Of a stretch of DNA of 64,000 nucleotides, positions 1 through 7,909 are shown piece after piece (position 1 is the first letter of the stretch; the number at the start of each line of letters is the position of its first letter). This DNA comes from Mesorhizobium_K sp040049215 (GTDB lineage Bacteria > Pseudomonadota > Alphaproteobacteria > Rhizobiales > Rhizobiaceae). Under the pieces are notes generated by a model, which saw only the letters and a list, made by a program, of their open reading frames with translations, did no database searches and had not been told where the DNA came from. The DNA lies in the NCBI RefSeq assembly GCF_040049215.1, contig NZ_JBDZDN010000001.1, positions 1,488,001 through 1,552,000 of the forward strand. The letters are read 5' to 3'. The translations under genes and the position numbers were made by a program.

Positions 1-908
1 TCATGATCGCCGTCAGTGCGGCCATCGTCGCGCCGCATGCGCTGTGGTTTCTGGACCATGTCGACGAGGCGACGGGCCGCACCGTGCTCAAGCTCACAGT
101 AGGCGCGGACGGAGGCAGGCTCGATCAGATCGGCAAGGGTTTCCTGTCGCTCGCCGGTGCGATCGCGGCCTTCGCGTTGCCCACCTTGCTGGCCTTCTTG
201 GTCGCCTTCGGATCGGCGCTCCTCCGCTCATGGAAGGCGCAAAGCCAGTGGACCCGCCTGATCGGGTGCATGTTCGCGATGTCCTTCGTCGTCCTGGCTT
301 CGCTGGTGGTGTTTGGCGGGGCCAGCAACGTCAAGGATCGCTGGCTGGTGCCGCTGCTTGTCCTGCTGCCGATCTATCTGGGCGCCAAGCTGGAAGCGTC
401 CGGCGAAACGTTCGCCGGCGCTTCCCGCCGGTTCGGCGCCATCGTCGTCGCCATCATGGTTCTGGTGCCGCTCGTGCTCTTGACGCGGCCTTTCGTCATG
501 GGCGCCATGGGAGCCTACGGCAAGCAGAACGTGCCCTACGGTCCCGCGGTCGCCGAGATCTTGGCCGCCGGCAAGGACGGGCCATCGGTCATCCTGGCGG
601 CGGACCAACAGCTTGCCGGCAATTTCCGGCTGCATGCCCCCCACATTCCGGTTGTCATCCCCGGCTACGGTCCCTTGAGCAAACCGTTCGCTTTCGATGC
701 AACCCACCCGGTGCTGGCCGTATGGCGCAGAAACGGCAAGGCCATGCCAAAGCTGAGCGCGGGAATGCGGGCGTGGCTCGACGGGAATGCCGGTTTGGCC
801 GGCAGGGAATTGGACGTCCGCGATGCCGCCCTGCCCTATCACTACGGCCGGGCCGGCGACGTCTACCATTTCAGCCACGCCTGGGTTTATCCGCCTCCGG
901 GCGGATAG
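1..908 (+). CDS. GT39-like glycosyltransferase, C-terminal part (5' truncated by window)
   Basis: The reading frame is open from the left edge of the window, so only about the last 300 residues of an integral membrane protein are visible. It shows several long hydrophobic segments (around residues 46-72, 85-105, 112-126 and 143-165 of the visible part) and then a soluble C-terminal domain of about 130 residues. The segment NVKDRWLVPLL and this layout resemble the C-terminal half of bacterial glycosyltransferase family 39 proteins, which move sugars from polyprenyl-phosphate donors on the periplasmic side. The N-terminal half, which holds the catalytic acidic motif, is outside the window, so the family call rests on general resemblance. 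Confidence 0.6.
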   Translation, partial: MIAVSAAIVAPHALWFLDHVDEATGRTVLKLTVGADGGRLDQIGKGFLSLAGAIAAFALPTLLAFLVAFGSALLRSWKAQSQWTRLIGCMFAMSFVVLASLVVFGGASNVKDRWLVPLLVLLPIYLGAKLEASGETFAGASRRFGAIVVAIMVLVPLVLLTRPFVMGAMGAYGKQNVPYGPAVAEILAAGKDGPSVILAADQQLAGNFRLHAPHIPVVIPGYGPLSKPFAFDATHPVLAVWRRNGKAMPKLSAGMRAWLDGNAGLAGRELDVRDAALPYHYGRAGDVYHFSHAWVYPPPGG

Positions 909-918
909 ACCCACCCAT

Positions 919-1545
919 TCAGGGAATCCTGAACAGCACCGGCAGCGCGCCGGAAAGCTGCGCTGCGTCGATGATCTCGAAGAGCGGCATAGCCACCAGG
1001 AAGACCAGCCCGTCGAGCAGCGTCACCAGGAGCAGGTTCGGCTTGAAGCCTGCGGCATCGCCCTCGCGATAAAGCGACGGCTTGGGAAAGAACCGAGGCA
1101 CCCTGGCCATGTAGGCGCCGTAGTCGGCGCCGAGATTGGCCGACAGGTATTTCTCTTCGCGCAGGATGACCACGTGGAAAGCCGCGGCGCAGGCGACGCC
1201 GAAGCCGAGCGCGGCCGTGATCGAGCCCATCTGCGCGCCGACGCCGACCGCTGCGATCGACGAAAAGACGTAGAGAGGATTGCGTGTGATGGAATAGGGG
1301 CCGTCCGCAACGACCAGGGCGGATTTGCGCCCGCCGATATAGAGGGTCGACCAGAGGCGTCCCGCAATGCCGATCACGATCAGCACTATGCCCGTCATCT
1401 CGATCGCCTCGTGGGTGACGGTATCGGGCGGAAAGACCGATTGGCCAAACAGCAGTACGACGACGACCAGCGCCAGCAGCGCAGCCAGCGTCAACCGGCG
1501 CAGCCGCTGATAAGACCTTAGTTCGGCGCCTGAGTTGTCAGCCAT
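919..1545 (-). CDS. Isoprenylcysteine carboxyl methyltransferase (ICMT/PEMT)-like membrane protein
   Basis: A 208-residue protein with about four hydrophobic segments (about 19-34, 48-62, 95-125, 176-190). The family signature GPYSITRNPLYV is at residues 82-93, followed by REEKYL near 130. In ICMT and phospholipid N-methyltransferases this region binds S-adenosylmethionine. Bacterial members are abundant and mostly of unknown substrate, so methylation of a lipid or an isoprenyl-like molecule is inferred. It converges with the glycosyltransferase, 10 bp apart, and follows infC on the same strand with a 20 bp gap, so it may be co-transcribed with infC. Confidence 0.75.
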   Translation of the reverse strand: MADNSGAELRSYQRLRRLTLAALLALVVVVLLFGQSVFPPDTVTHEAIEMTGIVLIVIGIAGRLWSTLYIGGRKSALVVADGPYSITRNPLYVFSSIAAVGVGAQMGSITAALGFGVACAAAFHVVILREEKYLSANLGADYGAYMARVPRFFPKPSLYREGDAAGFKPNLLLVTLLDGLVFLVAMPLFEIIDAAQLSGALPVLFRIP

Positions 1546-1565
1546 CGTCCCGGGGTGCCGCGCGC

Positions 1566-2102
1566 TTAGCGCGGCGCCAGCACCATCATCATCTGCCGGC
1601 CTTCGAGCTTCGGCTCCGCCTCGACCTTGGCGATCGTCGCGGTTTCCTCACGGACCTTGTTCAGGAGTTCCATGCCTAGCTCCATATGGGCCATCTCGCG
1701 GCCGCGGAAGCGCAGCGTCAGCTTGACCTTGTCGCCCTCCTCGAAAAACCGCCGCACGGCCTTCATCTTGGTCTCGTAATCGTGCGTGTCGATGTTCGGG
1801 CGCATCTTGATCTCCTTGATCTCGATGACCTTCTGGTTCTTGCGCGCCTCGGCCGCCTTCTTCTGGTTGGCGTATTTCAGCTTGCCCAGATCGAGGATCT
1901 TGGCGACGGGCGGATTTGCGTTCGGGGAAATCTCCACCAGGTCCAGTCCGGCTTCTTCGGCAAGGAGCAGCGCTTCGTTTATGGAAACCTCACCGAGATT
2001 TCCGCCGTCTGCGCCGATCAGCTGAACGCGTGGGACCCGGATGTCGGTGTTGGAGCGGGGGCCGTCTTTGGTGGGTGCGGTGGCCTTGAATGGTCTGCGA
2101 AT
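1566..2102 (-). CDS. infC: Translation initiation factor IF-3 (ATT start codon)
   Basis: IF-3 binds the 30S subunit, prevents premature 50S joining and checks the initiator tRNA. The open part includes KILDLGKLKYANQKK and ends in EPKLEGRQMMMVLAPR, typical of IF-3. The conserved N-terminus (IRRPFKATAPTKDGPRSN) is coded upstream of the first ATG at 1937 and can only begin at an ATT codon at 2102-2100. GAGGAG lies 9 nt before it, and an in-frame TAA lies nine codons before the ATT. The product is 178 aa, the normal length. An AUU start on infC is known in other bacteria, where it lets IF-3 limit its own synthesis. The first ATG would give only 123 aa and lose most of the N-domain. Confidence 0.95.
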   Translation of the reverse strand: MRRPFKATAPTKDGPRSNTDIRVPRVQLIGADGGNLGEVSINEALLLAEEAGLDLVEISPNANPPVAKILDLGKLKYANQKKAAEARKNQKVIEIKEIKMRPNIDTHDYETKMKAVRRFFEEGDKVKLTLRFRGREMAHMELGMELLNKVREETATIAKVEAEPKLEGRQMMMVLAPR

Positions 2103-2322
2103 GGTAGTCGTCTCCTCGAGCTGTTAGCGGTAGGGGTTTCTGCGCGCCTCGCCTATGTCGTTGCGGGGCAACACAAGTCAATAGCACGGTGGGAAGAATA
2201 AATCACCAGATTCCGGACCCGCTCGGGCATCTGCCCGACGTATTGCCGCCGGGCCACTTTCCGCCCCGGTCCGCCTGTGCGAGAACCTCGTCGAAAGCCT
2301 CTCCTTCAAGCCGGGACGACAC

Positions 2323-3102
2323 ATGGCCGCGCCGGAATTCCTCGATGTCGATGGCACGCCGATTGCCTTCAGGCGCATCGCGGGCGGCTCGCCCGGCGTG
2401 GTCTGGCTCGGCGGCTACCGCTCGGACATGCTCGGCACCAAGGCCGAGACGCTGGCCGCATGGGCCGGGCGTACCGGCCGCTCGTTCCTGCGCCACGACT
2501 ATTCCGGCCATGGCGAATCCGGCGGTGCCTTCGTGGACGGCACCATCTCGACATGGCTCGGCGAAAGCCTCGCCGTCTTCCGCCGCTTTACCGATGGCCC
2601 CCAGGTGCTCGTAGGCTCGTCGATGGGGGCCTGGATCGCGCTGCGTATGGCCCAGGAGCTGCGCAGGGCGGGCGAGGGCGGGCGCGTCGCCGGCATGGTG
2701 CTGCTCGCGCCGGCGCCCGACTTCACCAGCGAGCTGATGGAGCCGTCGCTCACCAAGCGCCAAAAGCGGGATCTGCAGGAGAAAGGCTATTTCGAGGAAA
2801 AGTCCGAATATTCGCCCGAGCCCAACATCTACACCCGCGCTCTGATCGAGGACGGACGGCGCAACCGCGTCATGACCGGGCCGATCGACACGCACTGCCC
2901 CGTCCATATCCTGCAGGGCTTGGCCGATCCCGACGTGCCGCATACGCATGCGCTGAAGCTCGTCAGCCTGCTGCCCGCCGACGACATGACGCTGTCGCTC
3001 ATCCCCGAGGGCGACCACCGCCTGTCGCGGCCGCGGGACCTCGAACTGCTCGTCCGCGCCGTTGAGGGCGTCATCGCCCAGGCCGAAGCCGCCGGTTCCT
3101 GA
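2323..3102 (+). CDS. Alpha/beta hydrolase (ABHD10-like)
   Basis: A 259-residue cytosolic protein with a complete catalytic triad: nucleophile elbow GSSMG with Ser100, acid at Asp202 or Asp204 in GLADPDVP, and His232 in EGDHRLS. The early segments GGYRSDMLGTKA and HDYSGHGES resemble the ABHD10 subgroup, whose eukaryotic members are thioesterases or acyl-glucuronide esterases. The true substrate is unknown. It diverges from infC across about 220 bp and is followed by benE 93 bp later on the same strand. Confidence 0.8.
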   Translation: MAAPEFLDVDGTPIAFRRIAGGSPGVVWLGGYRSDMLGTKAETLAAWAGRTGRSFLRHDYSGHGESGGAFVDGTISTWLGESLAVFRRFTDGPQVLVGSSMGAWIALRMAQELRRAGEGGRVAGMVLLAPAPDFTSELMEPSLTKRQKRDLQEKGYFEEKSEYSPEPNIYTRALIEDGRRNRVMTGPIDTHCPVHILQGLADPDVPHTHALKLVSLLPADDMTLSLIPEGDHRLSRPRDLELLVRAVEGVIAQAEAAGS

Positions 3103-3195
3103 ACTCAACCCCCCGACCCTTGGCCCAGCGCAAGGCGACTTGCCTGACGCCCGATCCTGTCGCAAGAAGCCTCCCTCCCTCCGGACCGGCTTCCC

Positions 3196-4341
3196 ATGCG
3201 CATTTCCATCCCCGTTTCTGCCTTCGTGGCGGCCATCGTCGGCTTCGGCGGCACGCTGGCGCTGATCATCGCGGCGTCGGACGCCGTCGGCGCGACTCAA
3301 GCCCAGACGGCCAGCGCGGTAACGGCGCTCTGCCTCGCCATGGCGGTGGAGAGCCTCTATTTGTCGTGGCGCACCAGGATGCCGGTCATCAGCGCATGGT
3401 CGACGCCGGGCGCCGCGTTGATCGCGGCATCCAGCGGCTTCACGGTGGCGGACGCCGTCGGCGCCTTCATCATCACCGCCGGCCTGCTCATCGCAACCGG
3501 CCTGTTCGGCCCGCTGACCCGGCTGATCGCGAAAATCCCGGCCTCGGTGGCCTCCGGCATGCTCGCGGGCATCGTCGTCACGTTCGCCATCAACGCTGTG
3601 AAGACCATTCCCGCCGACCCCTGGCTCATCCTCCCGCTGATCGCAACCTTTTTCGTTATCCGGCTATTCAACCCGGCGCTGTCGGTGCTCGCCGTGCTCA
3701 TCGGCGGCGGGCTTGCGGCTTTCCTCACCGGTCGCGTCGGCGGCCTGCCCACGCCCGAGCTCTCGACACTGACTCTGATCGCGCCCGACTTCTCCTTGTC
3801 CGTGGCGGTCAGCCTCGCGCTGCCCTTGTATCTGGTCACCATGGCGTCGCAGAACCTCTCCGGCCTCGCCGTCTTACGTGCTGCCGGCTACCACCCGGAG
3901 CCTGGCCCGCTGATCGCAGCCACCGGCCTAGTATCGCTGATCACTGCGCCGTTCGGAGCACTCACCAGCAATCTCGCGGCCATATCCGCCGCCATCTGCA
4001 CAGGCCCGGACGTCCATCCGGACCCGGCCGAGCGCTGGAAGACCGGGCCGTTCTACGCGCTTTACTACCTGATATTCGCCACTTTCGGCGCCTCGCTGGT
4101 CGCCATCTTCGCCGTCCTGCCCCAGAGCCTGATCGTGCTCGTCGCCGGCCTCGCGCTGATGGCGCCGCTCGCCAACGCTCTCGCCATCGCGCTCAAGGAC
4201 GACGCGGATCGCATGGCCGCCACCACGACCTTTGCCGTGACCGCGTCGGGTGTTGCACTGCTCGGCATAGGCTCGGCCTTCTGGGGGCTTGTAGCTGGAT
4301 TGGCGGTGCTCGCGCTCGAATCATTCAAAAGACGTAAATGA
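3196..4341 (+). CDS. benE: Benzoate/H+ symporter family transporter (BenE/YdcO)
   Basis: A 381-residue inner-membrane protein with 11-12 predicted hydrophobic helices and almost no soluble part. The segments SAWSTPGAALIA near residue 75, PASVASGMLAGI near 115 and TAPFGALTSNLAAISAAICTG near 260 are characteristic of the BenE family in the larger nucleobase/sulfate transporter fold. Members import aromatic acids such as benzoate with protons. No aromatic degradation genes are nearby, so the substrate is open; YdcO-type members of unknown substrate fit equally well. Confidence 0.85.
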   Translation: MRISIPVSAFVAAIVGFGGTLALIIAASDAVGATQAQTASAVTALCLAMAVESLYLSWRTRMPVISAWSTPGAALIAASSGFTVADAVGAFIITAGLLIATGLFGPLTRLIAKIPASVASGMLAGIVVTFAINAVKTIPADPWLILPLIATFFVIRLFNPALSVLAVLIGGGLAAFLTGRVGGLPTPELSTLTLIAPDFSLSVAVSLALPLYLVTMASQNLSGLAVLRAAGYHPEPGPLIAATGLVSLITAPFGALTSNLAAISAAICTGPDVHPDPAERWKTGPFYALYYLIFATFGASLVAIFAVLPQSLIVLVAGLALMAPLANALAIALKDDADRMAATTTFAVTASGVALLGIGSAFWGLVAGLAVLALESFKRRK

Positions 4342-4455
4342 TTTCTGAGGCTTGTCCGGTTTCGCCGGGGCATGTCTTGAATCGCCGTTTTCATCATCCC
4401 ATTTCGATTCGAGCAGTCGGAATTGACTGCCTCCAACCGAAGGAACGGGAGTGAA

Positions 4456-4920
4456 ATGAACACGACTGCACTGATCCGTCCGGCCTGGACGCCGGCAACC
4501 ATCGCGCTGATGGTGATCGGCTTCATGGTGTTCTGGCCGCTCGGCCTCGCCATGCTTGCCTATATCATCTGGGGCGACCGGCTTGACGGCTTCAAGCGCG
4601 ACGTCAACCGCGCCACCGACGGCGTTTTCGCCGGTTGCCGCAGGAGCGCCGACAAGGCGCATCGCTGGGGCCATGGTGGCTCGGCACGTACCGGCAACGT
4701 CGCTTTCGACGACTGGCGCGACAAGGAGTTGGAGCGACTGGCGCAAGAGCGCAAGAAGCTCGACGACGCGCTGGCCGAGTTCGACGAATACGCCCGGGAA
4801 TTGCGCCGCGCCAAGGACCAGGAGGAGTTCGACCGTTTCATGGCGAACCGCAACAAGCCTACTCCGCCGGCCGCGACGCCCAAGCGCGACGACGACTCGG
4901 GCAGTTTGCTCGACGATTGA
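4456..4920 (+). CDS. DUF2852 family protein, N-terminally anchored
   Basis: A 154-residue protein with one clear membrane segment at about residues 14-39 (ending IIWGDRLDGFKRD) and a charged, helical C-terminal part (about 85-135) likely to form a coiled coil. This layout and the WTPATIALMVIGFM start match the alphaproteobacterial DUF2852 family, which has no known function. The ATG at 4456 is preceded by GGGAG and fits the family start better than the longer frame from 4423. A strong intrinsic terminator follows, so it ends a transcription unit. Confidence 0.8.
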   Translation: MNTTALIRPAWTPATIALMVIGFMVFWPLGLAMLAYIIWGDRLDGFKRDVNRATDGVFAGCRRSADKAHRWGHGGSARTGNVAFDDWRDKELERLAQERKKLDDALAEFDEYARELRRAKDQEEFDRFMANRNKPTPPAATPKRDDDSGSLLDD

Positions 4921-4972
4921 GCAGTTCCGGTGCCATAACTCCGGAACTTGATCCAGATTGATCCAATGAGGA

Positions 4973-5009
4973 CGGCGCCGCTGGCACAAGCGGCGCCGTT
5001 TTTCTTTTG
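4973..5009 (+). terminator. Rho-independent terminator after the DUF2852 gene
   Basis: A perfect 10-bp stem (CGGCGCCGCT at 4973-4982 pairing with AGCGGCGCCG at 4989-4998), a 6-nt loop and then TTTTTCTTTT. It separates the DUF2852 gene from the metalloprotease gene on the same strand. Confidence 0.9.
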
Positions 5010-5062
5010 TTCGCGTCTCAGCTTCCCCTATTCAACGCAAAAGAATCGGGTATCGTCACTCA

Positions 5063-5839
5063 ATGCCCATCGCTCTGTTCAAACGGCTGACGAAGCCCGC
5101 CAGGAAGAAAACCGGCCGCTCGCTGGTCAAGGAGTGCCTGCATGAGGTCGCGGGCCGCACTTTGCCGCTCCGGATCGTGGAAAACGGCCGTGCGCGCCAA
5201 TTGACGCTCAGGATCGACGCCGGCGGCCGCTCGCTGCGCGTCACCATCCCGCCGGGACTCGCGTCTGGCGAGGTCAACCGCTTCCTGCGCCGTCAGCAGG
5301 ACTGGCTGGAGGAGCGGCTTGCCAAGCTGCCCAAGCGCCCGCTGGTGCGCCCCGGTATCAGGATACCGCTGCGCGGGGTCGCGCACATGATCGTTCACGT
5401 GCCCGAGCGCCGCGGAACCGTCACTGTCGGCAAGAAAGACGACGGCCTGCCTGCGTTGTTCGTCCATGGCGAGCGCGAGCATCTGCCCCGCCGCCTTGCC
5501 GATTTCCTGAAAAAACAGGCCAAGAAGGACATCGAGGCGCTGGTCGAGAAGCACACCGCCGCCATCAACAAGCGTGCCAAATCGATACGCTTCCGCGATA
5601 CGTCGAGCCGCTGGGGCTCTTGCACCTCGGACGGCAAGCTGTCCTTTTCTTGGCGCATCATGATGGCGCCGAAGCCGATCATCAACTACCTCGTCGCGCA
5701 TGAGGTCGCGCATCTGAAGCAGATGAATCACGGGCCGAAATTCTGGAAGCTCTGCGAAGAACTCTGCCCCGACACCGAGCGCTGCAAGGACTGGCTCAAG
5801 CGCAACGGCAACGCGTTGCAGGCGATCCAGTTCGAGTAG
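5063..5839 (+). CDS. YgjP-type zinc metalloprotease (DUF45/WLM family)
   Basis: A 258-residue protein with zinc-site motif HEVAH at residues 213-217 and a third ligand candidate at His223 in MNHGPKFW. The family segment SSRWGSCTSDG is at 181-191. These match the YgjP/SprT-like metallopeptidase group (DUF45), cytosolic proteins of poorly known role. The gene's last 53 bp (5789-5841) are repeated almost exactly at 6182-6234, in the same frame relative to its start and with only two synonymous changes, which suggests an insertion or duplication at its 3' end. Confidence 0.9.
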   Translation: MPIALFKRLTKPARKKTGRSLVKECLHEVAGRTLPLRIVENGRARQLTLRIDAGGRSLRVTIPPGLASGEVNRFLRRQQDWLEERLAKLPKRPLVRPGIRIPLRGVAHMIVHVPERRGTVTVGKKDDGLPALFVHGEREHLPRRLADFLKKQAKKDIEALVEKHTAAINKRAKSIRFRDTSSRWGSCTSDGKLSFSWRIMMAPKPIINYLVAHEVAHLKQMNHGPKFWKLCEELCPDTERCKDWLKRNGNALQAIQFE

Positions 5840-5841
5840 AT
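5789..5841 (+). repeat. 53-bp direct repeat, copy A (3' end of metalloprotease gene)
   Basis: This copy encodes DWLKRNGNALQAIQFE and the stop codon, plus two bases. It matches 6182-6234 at 51 of 53 positions by eye. The copies are 393 bp apart, an exact multiple of three, and both differences are silent third- or first-position changes (AAC/AAT and TTG/CTG). Confidence 0.9.
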
Positions 5842-5844
5842 AGA

Positions 5845-6183
5845 ATGGGCTTGGAGCGCGCCGAGACCTTAAAGCGTCTGAAGCCTAATCTAGTCGTCAA
5901 CCTCCACCTTTATCCCACTAAAAGCGGTGGTCGAATCCAGCCAATCCCGCCGGGTTGGGGCTGTCCATGTTACGGCAATCCGAAGAAGGAGGGCTGGGAC
6001 GGTTATCCAATGCTTGGCGACGAATGGATGTATCCCGGGGAAACGCGGCGCGTAGGCTACTCTTTTCTCTCTGGGGACGAGGCTGCCATCGCACTTTCGC
6101 GGCAGCCGAGATTCTACCTTTGGGAACGTCGGATCATCGGCGAAGCCGAAATTCTACCCTCGCAATCACCGCAAGGCCGCTGA
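5845..6183 (+). CDS. Small EF-Tu domain-3-like protein of unknown function
   Basis: A 112-residue ORF beginning 5 bp after the metalloprotease stop. The segment LYPTKSGGRIQPIPPGW recalls the start of EF-Tu domain 3 (acidic strand, then GGRxxP and GY/GW). PGETRRVGYSFLS and FYLWERRIIGEAEIL could form the later strands of that beta-barrel. No GTPase domain is present, so it would be a stand-alone barrel. The start has no good ribosome site. It lies between two copies of the metalloprotease gene tail, and a damaged relative of its 3' half lies at about 7402-7532. The homology call is from memory of the fold and is moderate. Confidence 0.5.
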   Translation: MGLERAETLKRLKPNLVVNLHLYPTKSGGRIQPIPPGWGCPCYGNPKKEGWDGYPMLGDEWMYPGETRRVGYSFLSGDEAAIALSRQPRFYLWERRIIGEAEILPSQSPQGR

Positions 6184-6234
6184 CTGGCTCAAGCGCAACG
6201 GCAATGCGCTGCAGGCGATCCAGTTCGAGTAGAT
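6182..6234 (+). repeat. 53-bp direct repeat, copy B (orphan metalloprotease tail)
   Basis: A second copy of the metalloprotease C-terminal codons and stop (TAG at 6230-6232), not attached to an intact gene. The frame upstream reads HRKAADWLKRNG before losing similarity, compared with ERCKDWLKRNG in copy A. It could be the original gene end displaced by an insertion. It abuts the stop of the LysR gene on the other strand, which begins at 6234. Confidence 0.88.
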
Positions 6235-7124
6235 CACTCGGCTTTCAGCCGCTCCGCCATGAATTCGACGAAGGCCTGCACCCGTGGAGCGCGGTGGCGG
6301 CCGGGCGGCATCAATGCCCAAAGCGGCACCGGCTCCGACATATGGACATCGGTCAGAAGCGCAACCAGGAGCCCCTCGCGGATCGACCGGCCGAGCACGA
6401 AGTTGGCAAGCCGGATGATGCCCTGGCCCTGCAGGGCCATCCGCAGAAGTATTACAACATTGTCGGATGAAAAATTGCCGGTCACGTGAAGCCGGTTGAC
6501 GCCGTCTCCGGTCGAGAATGGCCAGGCGTTGAAGCGGGCCTGGCTCGACAGGGTCAGGCAGTTGTGATCGAGCAGCTCGGCCGGCGTCTTCGGCGTTCCA
6601 TGCCTTTCCAGATAGGCCGGGGCAGCACAGATGATCCGATGGAGATCGGCGAGCTTTCGCGCGACGAGCGCGGAATCGGCGAGTTCGCCGGTGCGCAGCA
6701 CGACATCGACATTCTCGGCCACCGGATCGATGATACGGTCTGCGACCGTGAGTTCGATCGAAATCTCGGGAAAGAGCGCCAGAAATTCCGGGATTGCCTG
6801 CTCCGATATTCTGTTCGCCATCGCAGTCCCGGTGTTGATGCGCAGATGCCCTTTGGGTGTGTTGCGCGAGGCCGCAACCTCGGCTTCGGCGCTTTCGACA
6901 AGAGCCAGAACGTCGCGTGCGCGCGCCAGATAGATTTCGCCCTCCGCTGTCAGCGCAAGACGGCGCGTCGTGCGGTTGAGCAGTCTCACGCCCAGCCGGT
7001 CCTCCAGCCGCGACAACAGTTTTGAAAGTGCCGATGGCGTGACCCGCAGATCCTCGGCCGCCCGCGCGAAACTGCCGAGATCGATGATCCGGGCGAACGC
7101 GGACATTTCATTTGTCGCCGCCAT
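6234..7124 (-). CDS. LysR-family transcriptional regulator
   Basis: A 296-residue protein with an N-terminal winged helix-turn-helix (about residues 1-62; SFARAAEDLRVTPSALSKLL then LEDRLGVRLLNRTTRRL) and a C-terminal substrate-binding domain (about 90-292). The length is normal. It is close to the AaeR/DsdC-like subgroup that often represses or activates a divergent neighbour. The divergent gene is the small ORF at 7223. It is flanked by two copies of an EF-Tu-like sequence (intact to the left, broken to the right), which places it inside a patch that has been rearranged. Confidence 0.92.
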   Translation of the reverse strand: MAATNEMSAFARIIDLGSFARAAEDLRVTPSALSKLLSRLEDRLGVRLLNRTTRRLALTAEGEIYLARARDVLALVESAEAEVAASRNTPKGHLRINTGTAMANRISEQAIPEFLALFPEISIELTVADRIIDPVAENVDVVLRTGELADSALVARKLADLHRIICAAPAYLERHGTPKTPAELLDHNCLTLSSQARFNAWPFSTGDGVNRLHVTGNFSSDNVVILLRMALQGQGIIRLANFVLGRSIREGLLVALLTDVHMSEPVPLWALMPPGRHRAPRVQAFVEFMAERLKAE

Positions 7125-7222
7125 TCATGAATTCCAGTCATGACTATTGCTCGACAATAGCTAATTACGGAGTTCAAGGAAATGATGAATCTGTTCCCCA
7201 TGATGAGCCAAAGGGGAAGCAG

Positions 7223-7450
7223 ATGACGCGTCCTGAATTCGAAAGAGAGATTTTCGGTGACACCGGACCCCGCACGGAAATCGATTATGACTACTGGCGG
7301 CGTCAAGCCGCACGCGAGCGGCGTGAAGCGATCGCCTCATTGCCGGGCCGAGTCCGGAGAATGTTCGGCCGCGTGTGGGCGGCATTGTCTCTGCTTCGCC
7401 ATGCTACTTCTTTTTCTCAGCCGACGAGGCTGCCACCGCGCTTTCCCTGA
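7223..7450 (+). CDS. Small hypothetical protein divergent from the LysR gene
   Basis: A 75-residue ORF. The ATG at 7223 has AGGGGAAG just upstream, a good ribosome site, so translation is likely. Residues 1-58 are charged and helical (IDYDYWRRQAARERREAI) and end in a basic, amphipathic stretch (GRVRRMFGRVWAAL). I do not recognise a domain. From about nucleotide 7402 the frame reads, out of register, through a decayed EF-Tu-like sequence, so its last 15 or so residues are probably not native. The original stop may have been lost when the two sequences were joined. Confidence 0.45.
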   Translation: MTRPEFEREIFGDTGPRTEIDYDYWRRQAARERREAIASLPGRVRRMFGRVWAALSLLRHATSFSQPTRLPPRFP

Positions 7451-7532
7451 GCCGAAGGTCTATCTCTGGGAGAATGGGCTCTGGGAGAATGGGATCGACG
7501 GTGAAGCCGAAATCGTTCGGTCACAACCGTGA
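7402..7532 (+). pseudogene. Frameshifted remnant of the EF-Tu-like ORF
   Basis: Read in two frames, this stretch encodes YFFFSADEAATALS and then, after a one-base shift near 7444-7452, EPKVYLWENG...IDGEAEIVRSQP followed by a stop. It is clearly related to YSFLSGDEAAIALSRQPRFYLWE...IIGEAEILPSQS of the ORF at 5845-6183. A 15-bp tandem duplication (CTCTGGGAGAATGGG at 7464-7478 and 7479-7493) adds five residues. Only the last 40 or so codons remain, so it cannot make the domain. Confidence 0.7.
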
Positions 7533-7687
7533 TTGATCTCGATGGGCGTGGATATACATCCGCGCCAACCCTCTGATTTCCTTATATCTCGAAAAATAAT
7601 CGGGCCTGTTCATTCACGCCGATCGAGCCTCCCGCATACTTGCGCCATCGCCCTCGCGGGAACACGGGTCATGAACCGGATGAGCGT

Positions 7688-7799
7688 GGAGGGGACGGCG
7701 CCGGATCGGTCGCGCTACGGTGGCGCGGCTGGGTGATGAGCCCTGAGGTCTGGGCCCTGACCGAGGTCGCGCGGTGAAAGAATTCGCTGCGTCCCCTCC
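7688..7799 (+). ncRNA. Candidate structured RNA (strand uncertain)
   Basis: GGAGGGGACG at 7688-7697 pairs perfectly with CGTCCCCTCC at 7790-7799. The 92 nt inside include further complementary blocks, such as CGCGC/GCGCG around 7710-7728 and GGTC/GACC around 7747-7762. The outline (a closed stem with inner hairpins, about 112 nt) is RNA-like. I could not match it to tmRNA, SRP RNA, RNase P or 6S RNA by their core sequences. GC-rich DNA gives such pairings by chance fairly often, so this is tentative. Confidence 0.25.
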
Positions 7800-7888
7800 A
7801 GGTAGGGCAAGCACGCCGGCGGGGCGCGGGAGACCGTGCCACGTACTAAATAATTGAGAGGCTCGGGCCCGTGCCCCGCTTCCCGACT

Positions 7889-7909
7889 ACTGCTCCCGTG
7901 GCGAGCAGT
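7889..7909 (+). other. 7-bp hairpin followed by a weak T-rich run
   Basis: ACTGCTC at 7889-7895 pairs with GAGCAGT at 7903-7909 over a 7-nt loop, then GTTCTTTGT. It could be a weak terminator for a transcript from the 7688-7799 region, or an attenuator-like element 150 nt before trpF. No leader peptide with tryptophan codons was seen nearby. Confidence 0.3.

Noticed and set aside
2203..3300. 365-codon minus-strand frame opposite the hydrolase gene
   Set aside because: It is a histidine/arginine/glycine-rich shadow typical of high-GC antisense frames, with no ribosome site or domain.
7688..7799. tmRNA, SRP RNA, RNase P RNA or 6S RNA
   Set aside because: None of the core sequences I know for these RNAs is present.
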